Below are positions 9,822-19,358 of a DNA stretch of 64,000 nt, one piece after another; the first letter of the stretch is position 1; each line of letters begins with the position of its first letter. Origin of the DNA: Bacillus mojavensis RO-H-1 = KCTC 3706 (GTDB lineage: Bacteria; Bacillota; Bacilli; Bacillales; Bacillaceae); the NCBI RefSeq assembly GCF_000245335.1, contig NZ_JH600287.1, positions 1 through 64,000 of the forward strand. Direction: 5' to 3'. The notes beneath the pieces are model-generated. The model saw nothing but the letters and a program-made list of their open reading frames with translations, did no database searches and was not told the DNA's origin. A program made the translations under genes and the position numbers.

Positions 9822-11937
9822 GTGACTGAAATAGGACGTGAACCAAAGAAAAAGCGAAAAGGAAGCAGAGCAATCAGAATGAATCTGTATTTCTTAGCGG
9901 TCTTTGTTCTATTTACTGCATTAATCTTTAAGCTTGGCGTTGTTCAAATTGTCGAAGGCGAACAGCATGAAGAAAACGCTGAGAAAGCTAATGCGAAAAC
10001 AGCTTATTATCCAGCGCCTCGGGGAAAGATGTATGACAGAAACGAGAAAGTGGCTGTTGATAACCAGAGCGTTCCGGAAATTGTGTATGTCTCAACATCA
10101 AGCACAAAAACAAAGGACAAAATCAAAACAGCTAAACGGCTTGCCGCTTTGATCGATATTGATACCGAATTTTTAAAGGATAGAGATTTACGTGATTACT
10201 GGCTCGCTTCTCATCCGAAAAAAGCCGCCCGCCTGTTAAAGGAATCTGAAAGCAATCTGAAGGGGACACAGGCTTACAAGCTTCAAGTGGAACGCGTCCC
10301 GGCTAAAGAATTGAAGGCCATCCAGCGGGATGACGAAGCTATGCAAACCGCGGCCATATACACAAGATTTTCAAGCGGGAATGCGTATGAACCTCAGATT
10401 GTAAAAGCGATGGACCCGAATAACAGCAATGGTAACGGCAAAAACGGATCATTGCTTGATGAAAAGAAAAACTCCTCGCAAAGACCGAAAAATGATTTAA
10501 CATATGATGAAATTTCTATTGTGTCTGAGCATTTAGAAGAGCTGCCGGGGATAGATGTCGTAAACGATTGGACACGAAAATACCCTTATGACAAAACACT
10601 TTATTCCGTTTTTGGAGGTGTCACAACACCTGATCAAGGGCTGCTCAGCGACCGGAAAGACTTTTATGTTACGAGAGGTTATGCGAGTAATGACAGAGTC
10701 GGCAAAAGTTATTTGGAGTATCAATATGAGGACTATTTAAATTCTCATAAAGAAAAAGTGGAATACGTGGAAGACAATAAAGGAAATGTCGTCAGCCAGA
10801 AAACAATCGACAAAGGCAGCCGGGGCTATGATCTTCGTCTTTCATTTGACATGGAGCTGCAGGCAAAGGTAGAAAAGATTGTGGAAGAAGAAGTGAGAAA
10901 TAGCCGCGCACGCGGAAACTATATGCTTGACCGGGCCTTTGTTGTGATGATGGATCCGAATAACGGCGATATTTTGTCGATGGCAGGAAAAAAGATAGAT
11001 TTAAAAACGAATAAGATTCAAGATTATGCGATCGGTGCTTTTACAACCCAATATGAAATGGGATCAGCAGTAAAGGGCGCAACCGTTCTCGCGGGCTATC
11101 AGGATGGGATTCCGCATTATAAATATTTCCATGATGCGCCGATGTATTTAGGAACGAACCTCATAAAAAAATCTTACACAAATATGGGAACCATCAATGA
11201 ATTAACGGCTTTGCAAAAAAGCTCAAACGTTTATATGTTTAATGTTGCTATGCATATTGCTGGGGTAACGTATAAGCCGCATGGACCGCTTCCTGCTGAT
11301 CAGAAGGATCTGCTCAAAATGAGAAATTACTACAGCCAATTTGGCCTTGGAGTCAAGACTGGTGTTGACCTGCCGCAGGAATCTGCAGGAATGCAAACGA
11401 CACCTGATGTTGTAGGGGGCTTAATTTTAGACTTGGCAATTGGTCAATATGATACATATACACCGCTTCAGATGGCGCAGTACATTTCGGCAATCGCAAA
11501 TGGCGGATACCGCATACAGCCTAGAATCGTCACAAGTATCCATAAACCCAGCAGTGAAGAGGAGCTTGGAAAAACAATTGAGCAAAGAAAGCCAAACATT
11601 CTCAACAAAATTAACAACTCAGAAAGTGACATTCAGCAGGTGAAGACTGGAATGAAGCTAGTTACCACTTCGGGAACAGCTAGAAATACGTTTGCAGAGG
11701 ATGTTTCCGGAAAAACAGGAACTGCTCAAACATTTTATTACGGAACAAATCATAATTGGTGGGGAAAAAGCACGTACAATCTAACATTTGTCGGCTATTA
11801 TCGTCAAAAATCCAAAAGTGGCATTCAGTGTTGTTGTTCCTTCTGTAGCGAACGACCACGACCCGATCAACAAACTCATTGCCAAAAGAGCTATCCACGC
11901 CTACGCAGAGCTCGAAAAAAAACACAGTAAAAAATAA
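9822..11937 (+). CDS. pbpH: Class B penicillin-binding protein PbpH, frameshifted near the 3' end
   Basis: A monofunctional transpeptidase; in B. subtilis PbpH and PbpA are redundant for rod-shape side-wall synthesis. It has one N-terminal membrane anchor (about residues 23-43), a PBP dimerisation domain, and a transpeptidase domain with the active-site SxxK as GSAVKGAT, the SxN motif as KSSNVYMF and KTGTAQ. The start is GTG at 9822. Near 11810 the frame shifts: GYY is followed by an aberrant tail stopping at 11930, whereas the next frame reads KNPKVAFSVVVPS to a stop at 11937. Removing one base gives 704 residues, the length recalled for PbpH. Confidence 0.92.
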
Positions 11938-11938
11938 A

Positions 11939-11981
11939 AAACAGGGTGCACAACTAAAAGATTGTGTGCCCTTTCTTTTCC
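11939..11981 (+). terminator. Terminator of pbpH
   Basis: AGGGTGCACAA pairs with TTGTGTGCCCT followed by a T-rich tract. Confidence 0.85.
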
Positions 11982-12008
11982 TCAAAAATTAGAGATCACT
12001 ATAAGAAT

Positions 12009-12037
12009 AGAAGGAGAATACTCATTTTCTAGCGAAT
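12009..12037 (+). promoter_or_regulatory. SigH promoter of kinA
   Basis: AGAAGGAGAATA (-35 type RnAGGAwWW) and GCGAATC (-10 type RnnGAAT) are spaced about 11-12 bases apart, 70 bases before the kinA start. kinA is an established SigH-dependent gene in B. subtilis. Confidence 0.8.
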
Positions 12038-12100
12038 CATACTAGGTAAAAGTCAATCTGTATATGTCGAAACACGATGATCATGCAAAGGAGGGATTCT

Positions 12101-13922
12101 GTGGAACAGGATACGCAGCATGTTAAACCACTTCAAACAAAAACCGATATTCATGCAGTCTTGGCTTCTAATGGACGCATCATTTATATATCAGCCAACT
12201 CCAAACTGTATCTGGGTTATCTCCAGGGAGAAATGATCGGATCATTCCTCAAGACATTTCTGCATGAGGAAGACCAATTTTTAGTTGAAAGCTATTTTTA
12301 TAATGAACATCATCTGATGCCGTGCACCTTTCGTTTCATTAAAAAAGATCATACGATTGTATGGGTGGAGGCTGCAGTAGAAATTGTGACGACGAGAGCT
12401 GAGCGGACGGAACGGGAAATCATTTTGAAAATGAAGATTCTCGAAGAAGAGTCCGGGCATCAGCCTCTTACCTGCGAAAAACATGAAATTGAGCCTGCGA
12501 ACCCGGAATCAACTACATATATAACGGATGATTATGAGCGGCTAGTTGAAAATCTTCCAAGCCCGCTATGCATCAGTGTCAGCGGCAAAATCGTCTATGT
12601 GAACAGCGCGATGCTTTCTATGCTGGGCGCAAAGAGCAAGGATGCTGTTATTGGCAAATGGTCCTATGAATTTATTGAGGAAGAGTATCATGATATCGTG
12701 AAAAACAGAATTATACGAATGCAAAAAGGAATGGAAGTCGGAATGATTGAACAGACGTGGAAAAGACTTGATGGCACACCTGTTCATTTAGAAGTGAAAG
12801 CGTCCCCGACCGTCTACAAAAACCAGCAGGCTGAACTGCTTCTGCTAATCGATATCTCTTCAAAGGAAAAAATTCCAAACCATCCTGCAAAAAAGCCGTG
12901 AACGATATCAGCTGCTGATTCAAAATTCAATCGATACTATTGCTGTGATTCATAATGGGAAATGGGTGTTTATGAATGAGTCGGGAATTTCGCTGTTTGA
13001 AGCGGCGACCTATGAGGATTTAATCGGCAAAAATATATACGATCAGCTTCACCCTTGCGATCATGAGGACGTGAAAGAGAGAATCCAAAACATTGCCGAG
13101 CAAAAAACAGAATCGGAAATCGTTAAGCAATCATGGTTTACCTTTCAGAACAGGGTCATCTACACGGAGATGGTCTGCATTCCGACGACCTTTTTCGGTG
13201 AAGCAGCTGTCCAAGTCATTCTGCGTGATATTTCTGAGAGAAAACAAACAGAGGAACTCATGCTTAAATCAGAAAAGTTATCTATCGCAGGACAGCTCGC
13301 AGCGGGAATCGCGCATGAGATCCGCAATCCGCTGACAGCGATCAAAGGATTTTTACAGCTGATGAAACCGACGATGGAAGGAAATGAACATTATTTTGAC
13401 ATTGTATTCTCTGAGCTCAGCCGAATTGAATTAATACTCAGTGAACTGCTGATGCTGGCGAAGCCCCAGCAGAATGCGGTTAAAAAGCATTTGAACTTGA
13501 AAAAACTAATTGGTGAAGTCTCGGCGCTGCTGGAAACTCAGGCGAATTTGAACGGGATTTTCATCAGAACCCGTTATGAGAAAGACAGCATTTATATAAA
13601 CGGGGACCAAAATCAGCTAAAGCAGGTATTCATTAATTTAATAAAAAATGCCGTAGAATCCATGCCTGACGGAGGCACTGTAGACATTATCGTAACAGAG
13701 GATGAGCATTCTGTTCATGTTACCGTCAAGGACGAAGGGGAGGGCATACCTGAAAAGGTGCTCAACCGTATTGGAGAACCATTTTTAACGACAAAAGAAA
13801 AGGGAACGGGACTCGGGCTGATGGTAACATTCAATATCATTGAGAATCATCAAGGCGTTATCCATGTAGACAGTCAGCCGGATAAAGGCACAGCGTTTAA
13901 GATCTCATTTCCAAAAAAATAA
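12101..13922 (+). CDS. kinA: Sporulation sensor histidine kinase KinA, frameshifted
   Basis: The major kinase feeding phosphate into the Spo0F-Spo0B-Spo0A phosphorelay. It is cytoplasmic, with three N-terminal PAS domains (the first opening with DIHAVLASNGRIIYIS), an H-box AGIAHEIRNPLTAIKGF whose histidine is residue 405 after correction, an N-box (NLIKNAVES) and G-boxes (DEGEGIP, GTGLGL). The GTG at 12101 follows AAAGGAGGG; the ATG at 12077 precedes that site. The frame breaks at about 12862-12866: ISS is followed by KEKIPNH to a stop, while the next frame gives KKFQTILQKSRERYQ. Removing one base gives exactly 606 residues. Confidence 0.95.
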
Positions 13923-13949
13923 AACAACGGCTTAAACGCCGTTGTTTAT
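13922..13949. terminator. Bidirectional terminator between kinA and patA
   Basis: AAACAACGGC and GCCGTTGTTT form a strong stem between the convergent genes. Confidence 0.85.
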
Positions 13950-15115
13950 ATCGTCTGCATCGATTCCCTTTTCTTTAGTACAAATAATTCTAAACGATCT
14001 AATCCTTCTCTTAATGTGTCCAGCGAGTATGCAAAAGACAGCCGTACATATCCTTCACCAAACGCTGAGAACGAGCTGCCGGGCACAAGCGCCACACCAG
14101 CATCCTCCAAAAGAGCCATACTAAAATCAAACGAAGACATTCCAAAGGATTTAATAGAAGGAAAAATATAAAATGCGCCAGACGGTTTTACGACATCAAG
14201 CCCCATAGACACGAGGCGGTCATACACATAATCGAGCCGTTTTTTGTACTGCTCTCTCATGATCAGGGCGTCGTCAAATCCGTTAGTCACAGCTTCAAGC
14301 GCTGCCTTTTGAGAAATAGAGGACGCACATGACACATTGTATTGATGAACCTTTAAAATGTGTTTTGCTATTTCTTTAGGAGCGAATAAAAATCCGATTC
14401 TCCATCCCGTCATGCTGTGGGATTTTGACAAGCCGTTAATAACAATCGTTTGATCCCGCAAATGTGTTGCGATCGAATGGTGCGGTCTGTCATATGTTAA
14501 TTCGCTGTATATTTCGTCTGACAATACGAAGACATTTCTGCCTTTTAATAGAGCCGCAATGCTTTTCAGCTCTTCTTCAGATAACGTGACACCGGTAGGG
14601 TTTGACGGATAAGGAAGCACGACACACTTGGTATTCGGAGTCAGAGCTTCTTCAATCAGCCGGGCTGTGAGCTTAAAACCGTGGGACGTCGTGTCAACAA
14701 TGACAGGTTTAGCACCGCACAAATTGATAATAGGTTCATAACCCGGGTATATCGGACCGGGCATAATGACTTCATCGCCGGGAGACAAAATGGTGCGGAA
14801 TGCTGCATCAATGGCTTGGCTTGCTCCTGTTGTGATCATTATTTCACTTTCAGCTTCATAGTTGAAATCCGCTTTTTTCTTCATATAAAGTTGAACAGCT
14901 TGTCTCAATTCCAGGTAACCGGCATTTGGAGTGTATGATGTAACGTTGTCATCAATGGCTTTTTTTGCGGCAGCTTTTACGTGATGCGGCGTGAAAAAAT
15001 CAGGCTGGCCGATCGTAAGTGAAATGACATTTTCGTGTTGAGATACAAGATTTGCGAATTTGCGTATTCCTGAAATTTCAATCTCTCTGGCTTTCGGATT
15101 CAGCAAATGTTCCAT
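13946..15115 (-). CDS. patA: N-acetyl-LL-diaminopimelate aminotransferase PatA (class I PLP aminotransferase)
   Basis: A 389-residue fold-type I PLP enzyme acting in the acetylase branch of diaminopimelate/lysine synthesis. The PLP lysine lies in NGLSKSHSMTGWRIGF. VLPYPSNPTGVTLS and SDEIYSELTY are conserved cofactor-contact segments. The start is ATG at 15115. It works between DapH and DapL, which are encoded together at 31.6-33.5 kb in this window. It is a few residues shorter at the C-terminus than the 168 protein as I recall it. Confidence 0.92.
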   Translation of the reverse strand: MEHLLNPKAREIEISGIRKFANLVSQHENVISLTIGQPDFFTPHHVKAAAKKAIDDNVTSYTPNAGYLELRQAVQLYMKKKADFNYEAESEIMITTGASQAIDAAFRTILSPGDEVIMPGPIYPGYEPIINLCGAKPVIVDTTSHGFKLTARLIEEALTPNTKCVVLPYPSNPTGVTLSEEELKSIAALLKGRNVFVLSDEIYSELTYDRPHHSIATHLRDQTIVINGLSKSHSMTGWRIGFLFAPKEIAKHILKVHQYNVSCASSISQKAALEAVTNGFDDALIMREQYKKRLDYVYDRLVSMGLDVVKPSGAFYIFPSIKSFGMSSFDFSMALLEDAGVALVPGSSFSAFGEGYVRLSFAYSLDTLREGLDRLELFVLKKRESMQTI

Positions 15116-15239
15116 AATTCATCACCTTAATATATATAATGAGTTTATCCTATTTTACCACTAGCTGGCCATTTGTCACCTTTTTAACCGATATATTTCG
15201 ATTGTATGCGCCTATTTTCTAAACATACCTTCCTTCTCA

Positions 15240-15279
15240 GAAAAAAAGAAGACAACCAGCGATTTGATTGTCTTTATTG
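15240..15279 (-). terminator. Probable terminator of the small minus-strand gene
   Basis: On the minus strand AAGACAATC pairs imperfectly with GGTTGTCTT, followed by a long T tract, 38 bases past the stop of the 53-residue gene. Confidence 0.6.
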
Positions 15280-15316
15280 TATCATGTTCTATTATTGTTT
15301 ATATGTGCCAATTTCA

Positions 15317-15478
15317 TCAATAACCATAGTCAAAATGAAGGTCTTCGTGCCAAATCATGTACGGGGGATGCTCTTCTTGAAGATCAACAGATTCTTTCTT
15401 CATATGAAGATAAGTCTCTTCACTGATGTCCTCTAAAACAGTCATTTCATCTTCTTTAAATATTACTAAAGTACCCAT
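15317..15478 (-). CDS. Small acidic protein of unknown function
   Basis: A 53-residue reading frame starting [18 protein letters not shown] and ending [11 protein letters not shown]. It has a good ribosome-binding site (GAAGGGTG, about 6 bases before ATG) and a terminator-like hairpin after the stop. It is rich in Glu/Asp with aromatic residues, with no membrane segment or signal peptide. It sits alone between divergent patA and cheV. I do not recognise it. Start signal, terminator and protein-like composition argue that it is real. Confidence 0.7.
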   Translation of the reverse strand: MGTLVIFKEDEMTVLEDISEETYLHMKKESVDLQEEHPPYMIWHEDLHFDYGY

Positions 15479-15619
15479 TATTTACACCCTTCTTTGGAAA
15501 AATCCTTGACTATTTTATCACTGTCAGTCGGAATGTCAATGGACATTAGGAAAAAAGTTTTCTTTTTTTGAGATTGTCAGGATAACTGTGGCCGGAATAG
15601 GATTTTGAAGAGCCTCACC

Positions 15620-15648
15620 ATTCATTTTTTTGTAATTTGCGCCGATAT
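15620..15648 (+). promoter_or_regulatory. SigD promoter of cheV
   Basis: GCCGATAT at 15641-15648 matches the SigD -10 exactly. A TTCAT element about 16 bases upstream stands in for the -35. The arrangement matches mcpC in this window. Confidence 0.7.
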
Positions 15649-15687
15649 ATACAGTACAATACTGAATGCGAATAGCGAGGGATTGAA

Positions 15688-16599
15688 TTGTCGTTACAAC
15701 AATACGAAATTTTATTGGATTCTGGTACAAATGAATTAGAAATTGTGAAGTTTGGCGTTGGTGGCAATGCTTTCGGCATTAACGTCATGAAAGTGAGAGA
15801 GATTATTCAGCCTGTCGAGGTCACATCAGTGCCTCACTCCCACCAGCATGTAGAAGGAATGATTAAACTAAGGGGAGAAATTCTCCCAGTCATCAGCCTG
15901 TTTTCCTTTTTTGGGGTTGAGCCTGAGGGATCAAAAGACGAGAAGTATATCGTAACTGAATTTAACCAGCGAAAAATTGTTTTCCATGTCGGATCTGTTT
16001 CTCAAATTCACAGGGTTTCCTGGGAAGCGATTGAAAAGCCGACTTCCTTAAATCAAGGAATGGAGCGACACCTCACAGGGATTATCAAACTGGAAGACAT
16101 GATGATCTTTTTGCCTGATTATGAAAAAATCATCTATGATATCGAATCAGACTCAGGTGTTGATACGTATAATATGCATACCGAGGGCTTCGATGAAAGA
16201 AGAGCTGATAAAAAACTTATCATTGTGGAGGATTCACCGCTTCTGATGCGCCTCTTAAAGGATGAATTAACAGAAGCCGGATACAACAATATTACAGCGT
16301 TTGAGAATGGAAAAGACGCATATGACTATATCATGAACCTTGCTGAAAGCAGCAATGATTTAACAGAACAGATCGATATGATCATCAGTGACATTGAAAT
16401 GCCGAAAATGGACGGGCACAGGCTGACAAAGCTGCTTAAAGACAATCCGAAGAGTTCTGATGTACCGATTATGATTTTCTCATCATTAATTACAGATGAT
16501 TTGCGTCACCGGGGAGAAGTGGTCGGTGCCGATGAGCAAATCAGCAAGCCGGAAATCGGCGATCTGATTAAAAAAGTAGATACGTATGTGATCGATTAA
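15688..16599 (+). CDS. cheV: Chemotaxis coupling protein CheV (CheW-receiver fusion)
   Basis: A 303-residue adaptor linking chemoreceptors to CheA. It has an N-terminal CheW-like domain (about residues 15-155; [21 protein letters not shown]) and a C-terminal response-regulator receiver domain (about 170-300) with the acidic pocket [11 protein letters not shown], the phospho-acceptor aspartate in [13 protein letters not shown], and the K in ISKPE. The start is TTG at 15688 after GCGAGGGA. SigD control fits the motility regulon. Directly downstream lies an IS-like remnant that appears to have entered its terminator. Confidence 0.95.
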   Translation: MSLQQYEILLDSGTNELEIVKFGVGGNAFGINVMKVREIIQPVEVTSVPHSHQHVEGMIKLRGEILPVISLFSFFGVEPEGSKDEKYIVTEFNQRKIVFHVGSVSQIHRVSWEAIEKPTSLNQGMERHLTGIIKLEDMMIFLPDYEKIIYDIESDSGVDTYNMHTEGFDERRADKKLIIVEDSPLLMRLLKDELTEAGYNNITAFENGKDAYDYIMNLAESSNDLTEQIDMIISDIEMPKMDGHRLTKLLKDNPKSSDVPIMIFSSLITDDLRHRGEVVGADEQISKPEIGDLIKKVDTYVID

Positions 16600-16622
16600 T
16601 AAAAAGACGGATGCCATAAGTA

Positions 16623-16827
16623 GGACTGACTCCATAAGATGAGACAAATAAAAAACACCTTCAAGTTTGAAAACGGATCGTTGTTGTCCGAAATAAGACT
16701 GGAGGTGTTTTTTGTATGGGAACAAGCCGTATTCAAACGAAACTAAACAGCCAATCACCGATAAGCTATCGGCAATTGGCTGGATAAAAGGTGTTTTGAT
16801 CCCTGTCTCAAAAATGGGGGTCAGTCC
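16623..16827. mobile_element. IS3-type insertion sequence remnant with terminal inverted repeats
   Basis: About 205 bp bounded by imperfect inverted repeats: the left end begins GGACTGACTCC and reaches GAGAC; the right end has GTCTC and closes with GGGGGTCAGTCC. Near the right end a frame opens MGTSRIQTKLNSQSPISYRQ at about 16716-16787. This resembles the C-terminus of IS3/IS150-family OrfB transposases (…RIQTKLN…SPVEYR…). Most of the transposase is gone, leaving a MITE-like deletion derivative. The assignment rests on motif memory; a database search is needed for the family. Confidence 0.7.
16647..16716 (+). other. Hairpin inside the IS remnant
   Basis: AAAAAACACCT at 16650-16660 pairs with AGGTGTTTTTT at 16704-16714, with another small stem (CGGATCG … TTGTCCG) inside the loop. 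It could act as a transcription stop after cheV. Confidence 0.5.
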
Positions 16828-16850
16828 CCCAGTGGCAGCGGCTTTTTTTA

Positions 16851-17315
16851 TTAAAAATAACTCTCGCCGAGTTTCTTAAAGACAGGCTTATGATATGCAG
16901 GCTGCTGGCGATTCGTCACAAGCGGCTTTTCTTTCATGCCGACGTATTGTTGCAATAGGTGTTTTGCTTTTGTTAAAGACATTTGAGCTTTAGGATTTCG
17001 GTACGACTGATTAAGTGTACCTAAATGCGGAAGATGTTCGAAGTCTTCTTTAGTTGGAGGCATGTGAAAATAGTAGTCTCCGATTGAGATAAGCACGTCC
17101 GATTGCTGCTGGCTGAACCTTGGATTTTTTGAAAAATGAAGCCCTATTTTCTTTCCTTTACCTTCTTTGACAAGCTTTTGCAAAGCCCGTTTTTTCAGCA
17201 GATATAGGTATTTAGGGTTGGGGGCGGTTTTTGCATGGCGGTTCACAGTGTAAACTGCTTTTGAAAGATTATCTACGGTTGGCTGCAGATCTTTCGAGTA
17301 TGCATGGTCGTCCAT
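16851..17315 (-). CDS. ykyB: YkyB-like conserved hypothetical protein
   Basis: A 154-residue basic, soluble-looking protein conserved in Bacillus; function unknown. It begins MDDHAYSKDLQPTVDNLSKAVY and has a lysine-rich centre (LLKKRALQKLVKEGKGKK) without membrane segments. ATG at 17315 follows AAAGGAGAGA. It lies after the IS remnant on the opposite strand from cheV. No catalytic motif is recognised. Confidence 0.85.
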   Translation of the reverse strand: MDDHAYSKDLQPTVDNLSKAVYTVNRHAKTAPNPKYLYLLKKRALQKLVKEGKGKKIGLHFSKNPRFSQQQSDVLISIGDYYFHMPPTKEDFEHLPHLGTLNQSYRNPKAQMSLTKAKHLLQQYVGMKEKPLVTNRQQPAYHKPVFKKLGESYF

Positions 17316-17393
17316 TATTTCTCTCCTTTGCTCTAATCAAATACTTTATGATTAGATTATACTTTTTTAAAGTTGAAATGCAAATATTGAATG

Positions 17394-17433
17394 CAAAAAT
17401 GCGCTTTTTCTGAGGAAAAAAGCGCATTTTTAA
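17394..17433 (-). terminator. Terminator of ykuC
   Basis: AAAAATGCGCTTTTT and AAAAAAGCGCATTTTT form a long A/T-flanked stem just past the ykuC stop. Confidence 0.85.
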
Positions 17434-17439
17434 CTGATA

Positions 17440-18732
17440 TTATACAGATTTTGCTTTCTTTTTCGGCTGAGCTTGAAATGTTTCCTGTACATTCACTTCC
17501 ACAGCCTGCGCACTGTATTTTGGCAGTGCCACAAAATAGAAAATGAAAACAGCCAGGATGAAAACGCCCATGCCGTAATACAGATAATCGATGTTTGATA
17601 CGAACTTAGGGAATAACAGCGCCACTAAGCCGAGTGTCAAAGACTGCGCAAACATCATAAAAGGATCTTGCCAGCCGCTTACACGTCCCATCAGCTTCGG
17701 ATGGACAATCTTAGGCATCCATCCCCCGATGGCGATGTTTACCGGACCGATGCACATCCCCAGTACAAAAGTAGTCGCGTAGTACACCCATAAAACTTTG
17801 GTGTAGCCAAGGACAAAAATCAGCAAGCCTGCAATTAAAATCGGCACCGACATTAAAAAGTGAGGCTTCACTTTTCTAGAGATTAACGTGCCGATCACAC
17901 TTCCTGCCAAAAGCCCAAACCCGATCGCGATCGTAAATACGGATGTATGCCACTCATAACGGTCGGGGGCCAGTCCATACTTCATTGTAAACATCGGCAA
18001 TACAGCAAATCCTCCGTTCACAAAACCAAAAACAAAGAAACCGAAAATCAGAGAGGCCAGCAGCTTGTTTTTTAAAATGTAGACAATGCCTTCCTTAAAA
18101 TCGTTTATCGAATCCTTTAAGGAAGCTTGTCTCCAGTTAAATGTACCGTTCGGCTGTCTGGCTTCTTTCGGAATCCGGCAGGTACGGATCAGCAGGCCGG
18201 AGATAATAAAGCTGATAAAATCAAGAATAATCGCTCCATGAATTCCGATTGTGTTATACATAAAAGCACCGATTCCAACCCCAAATACCATAAAGATACT
18301 AAAAAGCATCTGATTAAGCCCGGCCGCTTTCGCATAATGCTCCTTCGGCAGGATGGCTTGTACTAAACTGTTTTCTGCAGGAAAGAAAAACTTGGTTACA
18401 GCGCTTCTGACAAACAAAATACAGAAAACAAGAGGAATATTACCGGTAAATAAAGTGAAAAAAAGAACGACAGTCAGGGCGGCTCTGATCCAATCACAGT
18501 TTTCCGCGACTTTTTTTCTGTCAAACCGGTCCGCCACAACTCCCACAAGTAAAAACACAAATACTGTAGGAAGGGAATACATCAGTTCAGCCAAGGTTGT
18601 GTACGAAGGCTGGCTGCTGAAGCGGTCCAGCAAGAAAAAAGCAAATGCCATGTTGCCTACTGTCGTGCCCATTTGAGAAGCGAGTGCTGCGAAAAAAAGA
18701 CGAACAAAATTACGATTTTTAAATATATCCAT
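17440..18732 (-). CDS. ykuC: Major facilitator superfamily efflux transporter
   Basis: A 430-residue MFS permease with about 12 predicted membrane helices, similar to macrolide-type drug efflux proteins. The loop 2-3 signature is visible as GVVADRFDRKKV. The C-terminal tail is basic (QPKKKAKSV). The substrate is unknown. The start is ATG at 18732 preceded by GGAGCG. ykuD lies 75 bases upstream in the same direction, but the two look functionally unrelated. Confidence 0.9.
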   Translation of the reverse strand: MDIFKNRNFVRLFFAALASQMGTTVGNMAFAFFLLDRFSSQPSYTTLAELMYSLPTVFVFLLVGVVADRFDRKKVAENCDWIRAALTVVLFFTLFTGNIPLVFCILFVRSAVTKFFFPAENSLVQAILPKEHYAKAAGLNQMLFSIFMVFGVGIGAFMYNTIGIHGAIILDFISFIISGLLIRTCRIPKEARQPNGTFNWRQASLKDSINDFKEGIVYILKNKLLASLIFGFFVFGFVNGGFAVLPMFTMKYGLAPDRYEWHTSVFTIAIGFGLLAGSVIGTLISRKVKPHFLMSVPILIAGLLIFVLGYTKVLWVYYATTFVLGMCIGPVNIAIGGWMPKIVHPKLMGRVSGWQDPFMMFAQSLTLGLVALLFPKFVSNIDYLYYGMGVFILAVFIFYFVALPKYSAQAVEVNVQETFQAQPKKKAKSV

Positions 18733-18807
18733 AAAAACGCTCCTTACCCTAAAGGTCCCACTTTATCATATTATAAACCGCCTGTTTTTGAAACAAATAA
18801 GAAAACA

Positions 18808-19302
18808 TTACCGGTTAATCATGACTCTTGTTCCGTTTGGCACAATGGAAGCGAGTTCTAGAACATCTTTGTTATGCATGCGGATACAGCCTTTAGACAC
18901 AGCCTTGCCAATCGAAGCGGGATTATTCGTGCCGTGTATTCCATAGTGTTGCCTTGAAAGGCTCAGCCAATAAGCGCCAAATGGGCCGCCGGGATTGCGT
19001 TGGCGGTTAATAATATAGAACTCGCCAGTCGGTGTTTGTGTCAGTATTTTACCGACGGCGATTGGATATGTTTTTATTACCCGATTATTTTGGTGCAAAG
19101 TAAGGGTTTTAGCCCCAATTGAGACTGCAATATGATAGGGGATCGTATTCGGGTCCGGGAGACCGGGGATGACAATGCGCTGTCCGGCGATAACTCCTGA
19201 TTGCAGCGAAGGGTTGGCCTGAGTTAAAGCAGCGGTGCTGATTCTGAAATCGGCCGCGATGCTGGTGAGTGTATCGCCTTGTTTAATCTGGTACGTGAGC
19301 AG
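18808..19302 (-). CDS. ykuD: L,D-transpeptidase YkuD (LysM plus catalytic domain)
   Basis: A 164-residue peptidoglycan cross-linking enzyme of the spore/cell wall; founder of the L,D-transpeptidase (YkuD) family. An N-terminal LysM domain ([17 protein letters not shown]) is followed by the catalytic domain with [22 protein letters not shown], holding the catalytic cysteine. The start is probably CTG at 19302: the GGGAGG site lies 9 bases before it and touches the ATG at 19311, leaving that ATG no spacing. CTG also gives the 164 residues known for YkuD. No signal peptide is visible. Confidence 0.9.
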   Translation of the reverse strand: MLTYQIKQGDTLTSIAADFRISTAALTQANPSLQSGVIAGQRIVIPGLPDPNTIPYHIAVSIGAKTLTLHQNNRVIKTYPIAVGKILTQTPTGEFYIINRQRNPGGPFGAYWLSLSRQHYGIHGTNNPASIGKAVSKGCIRMHNKDVLELASIVPNGTRVMINR

Positions 19303-19358
19303 TTTCCTCATCCTCCCTTTTTTATTTAAAGTATTGATGAGGAACCCATTCTGCTACA

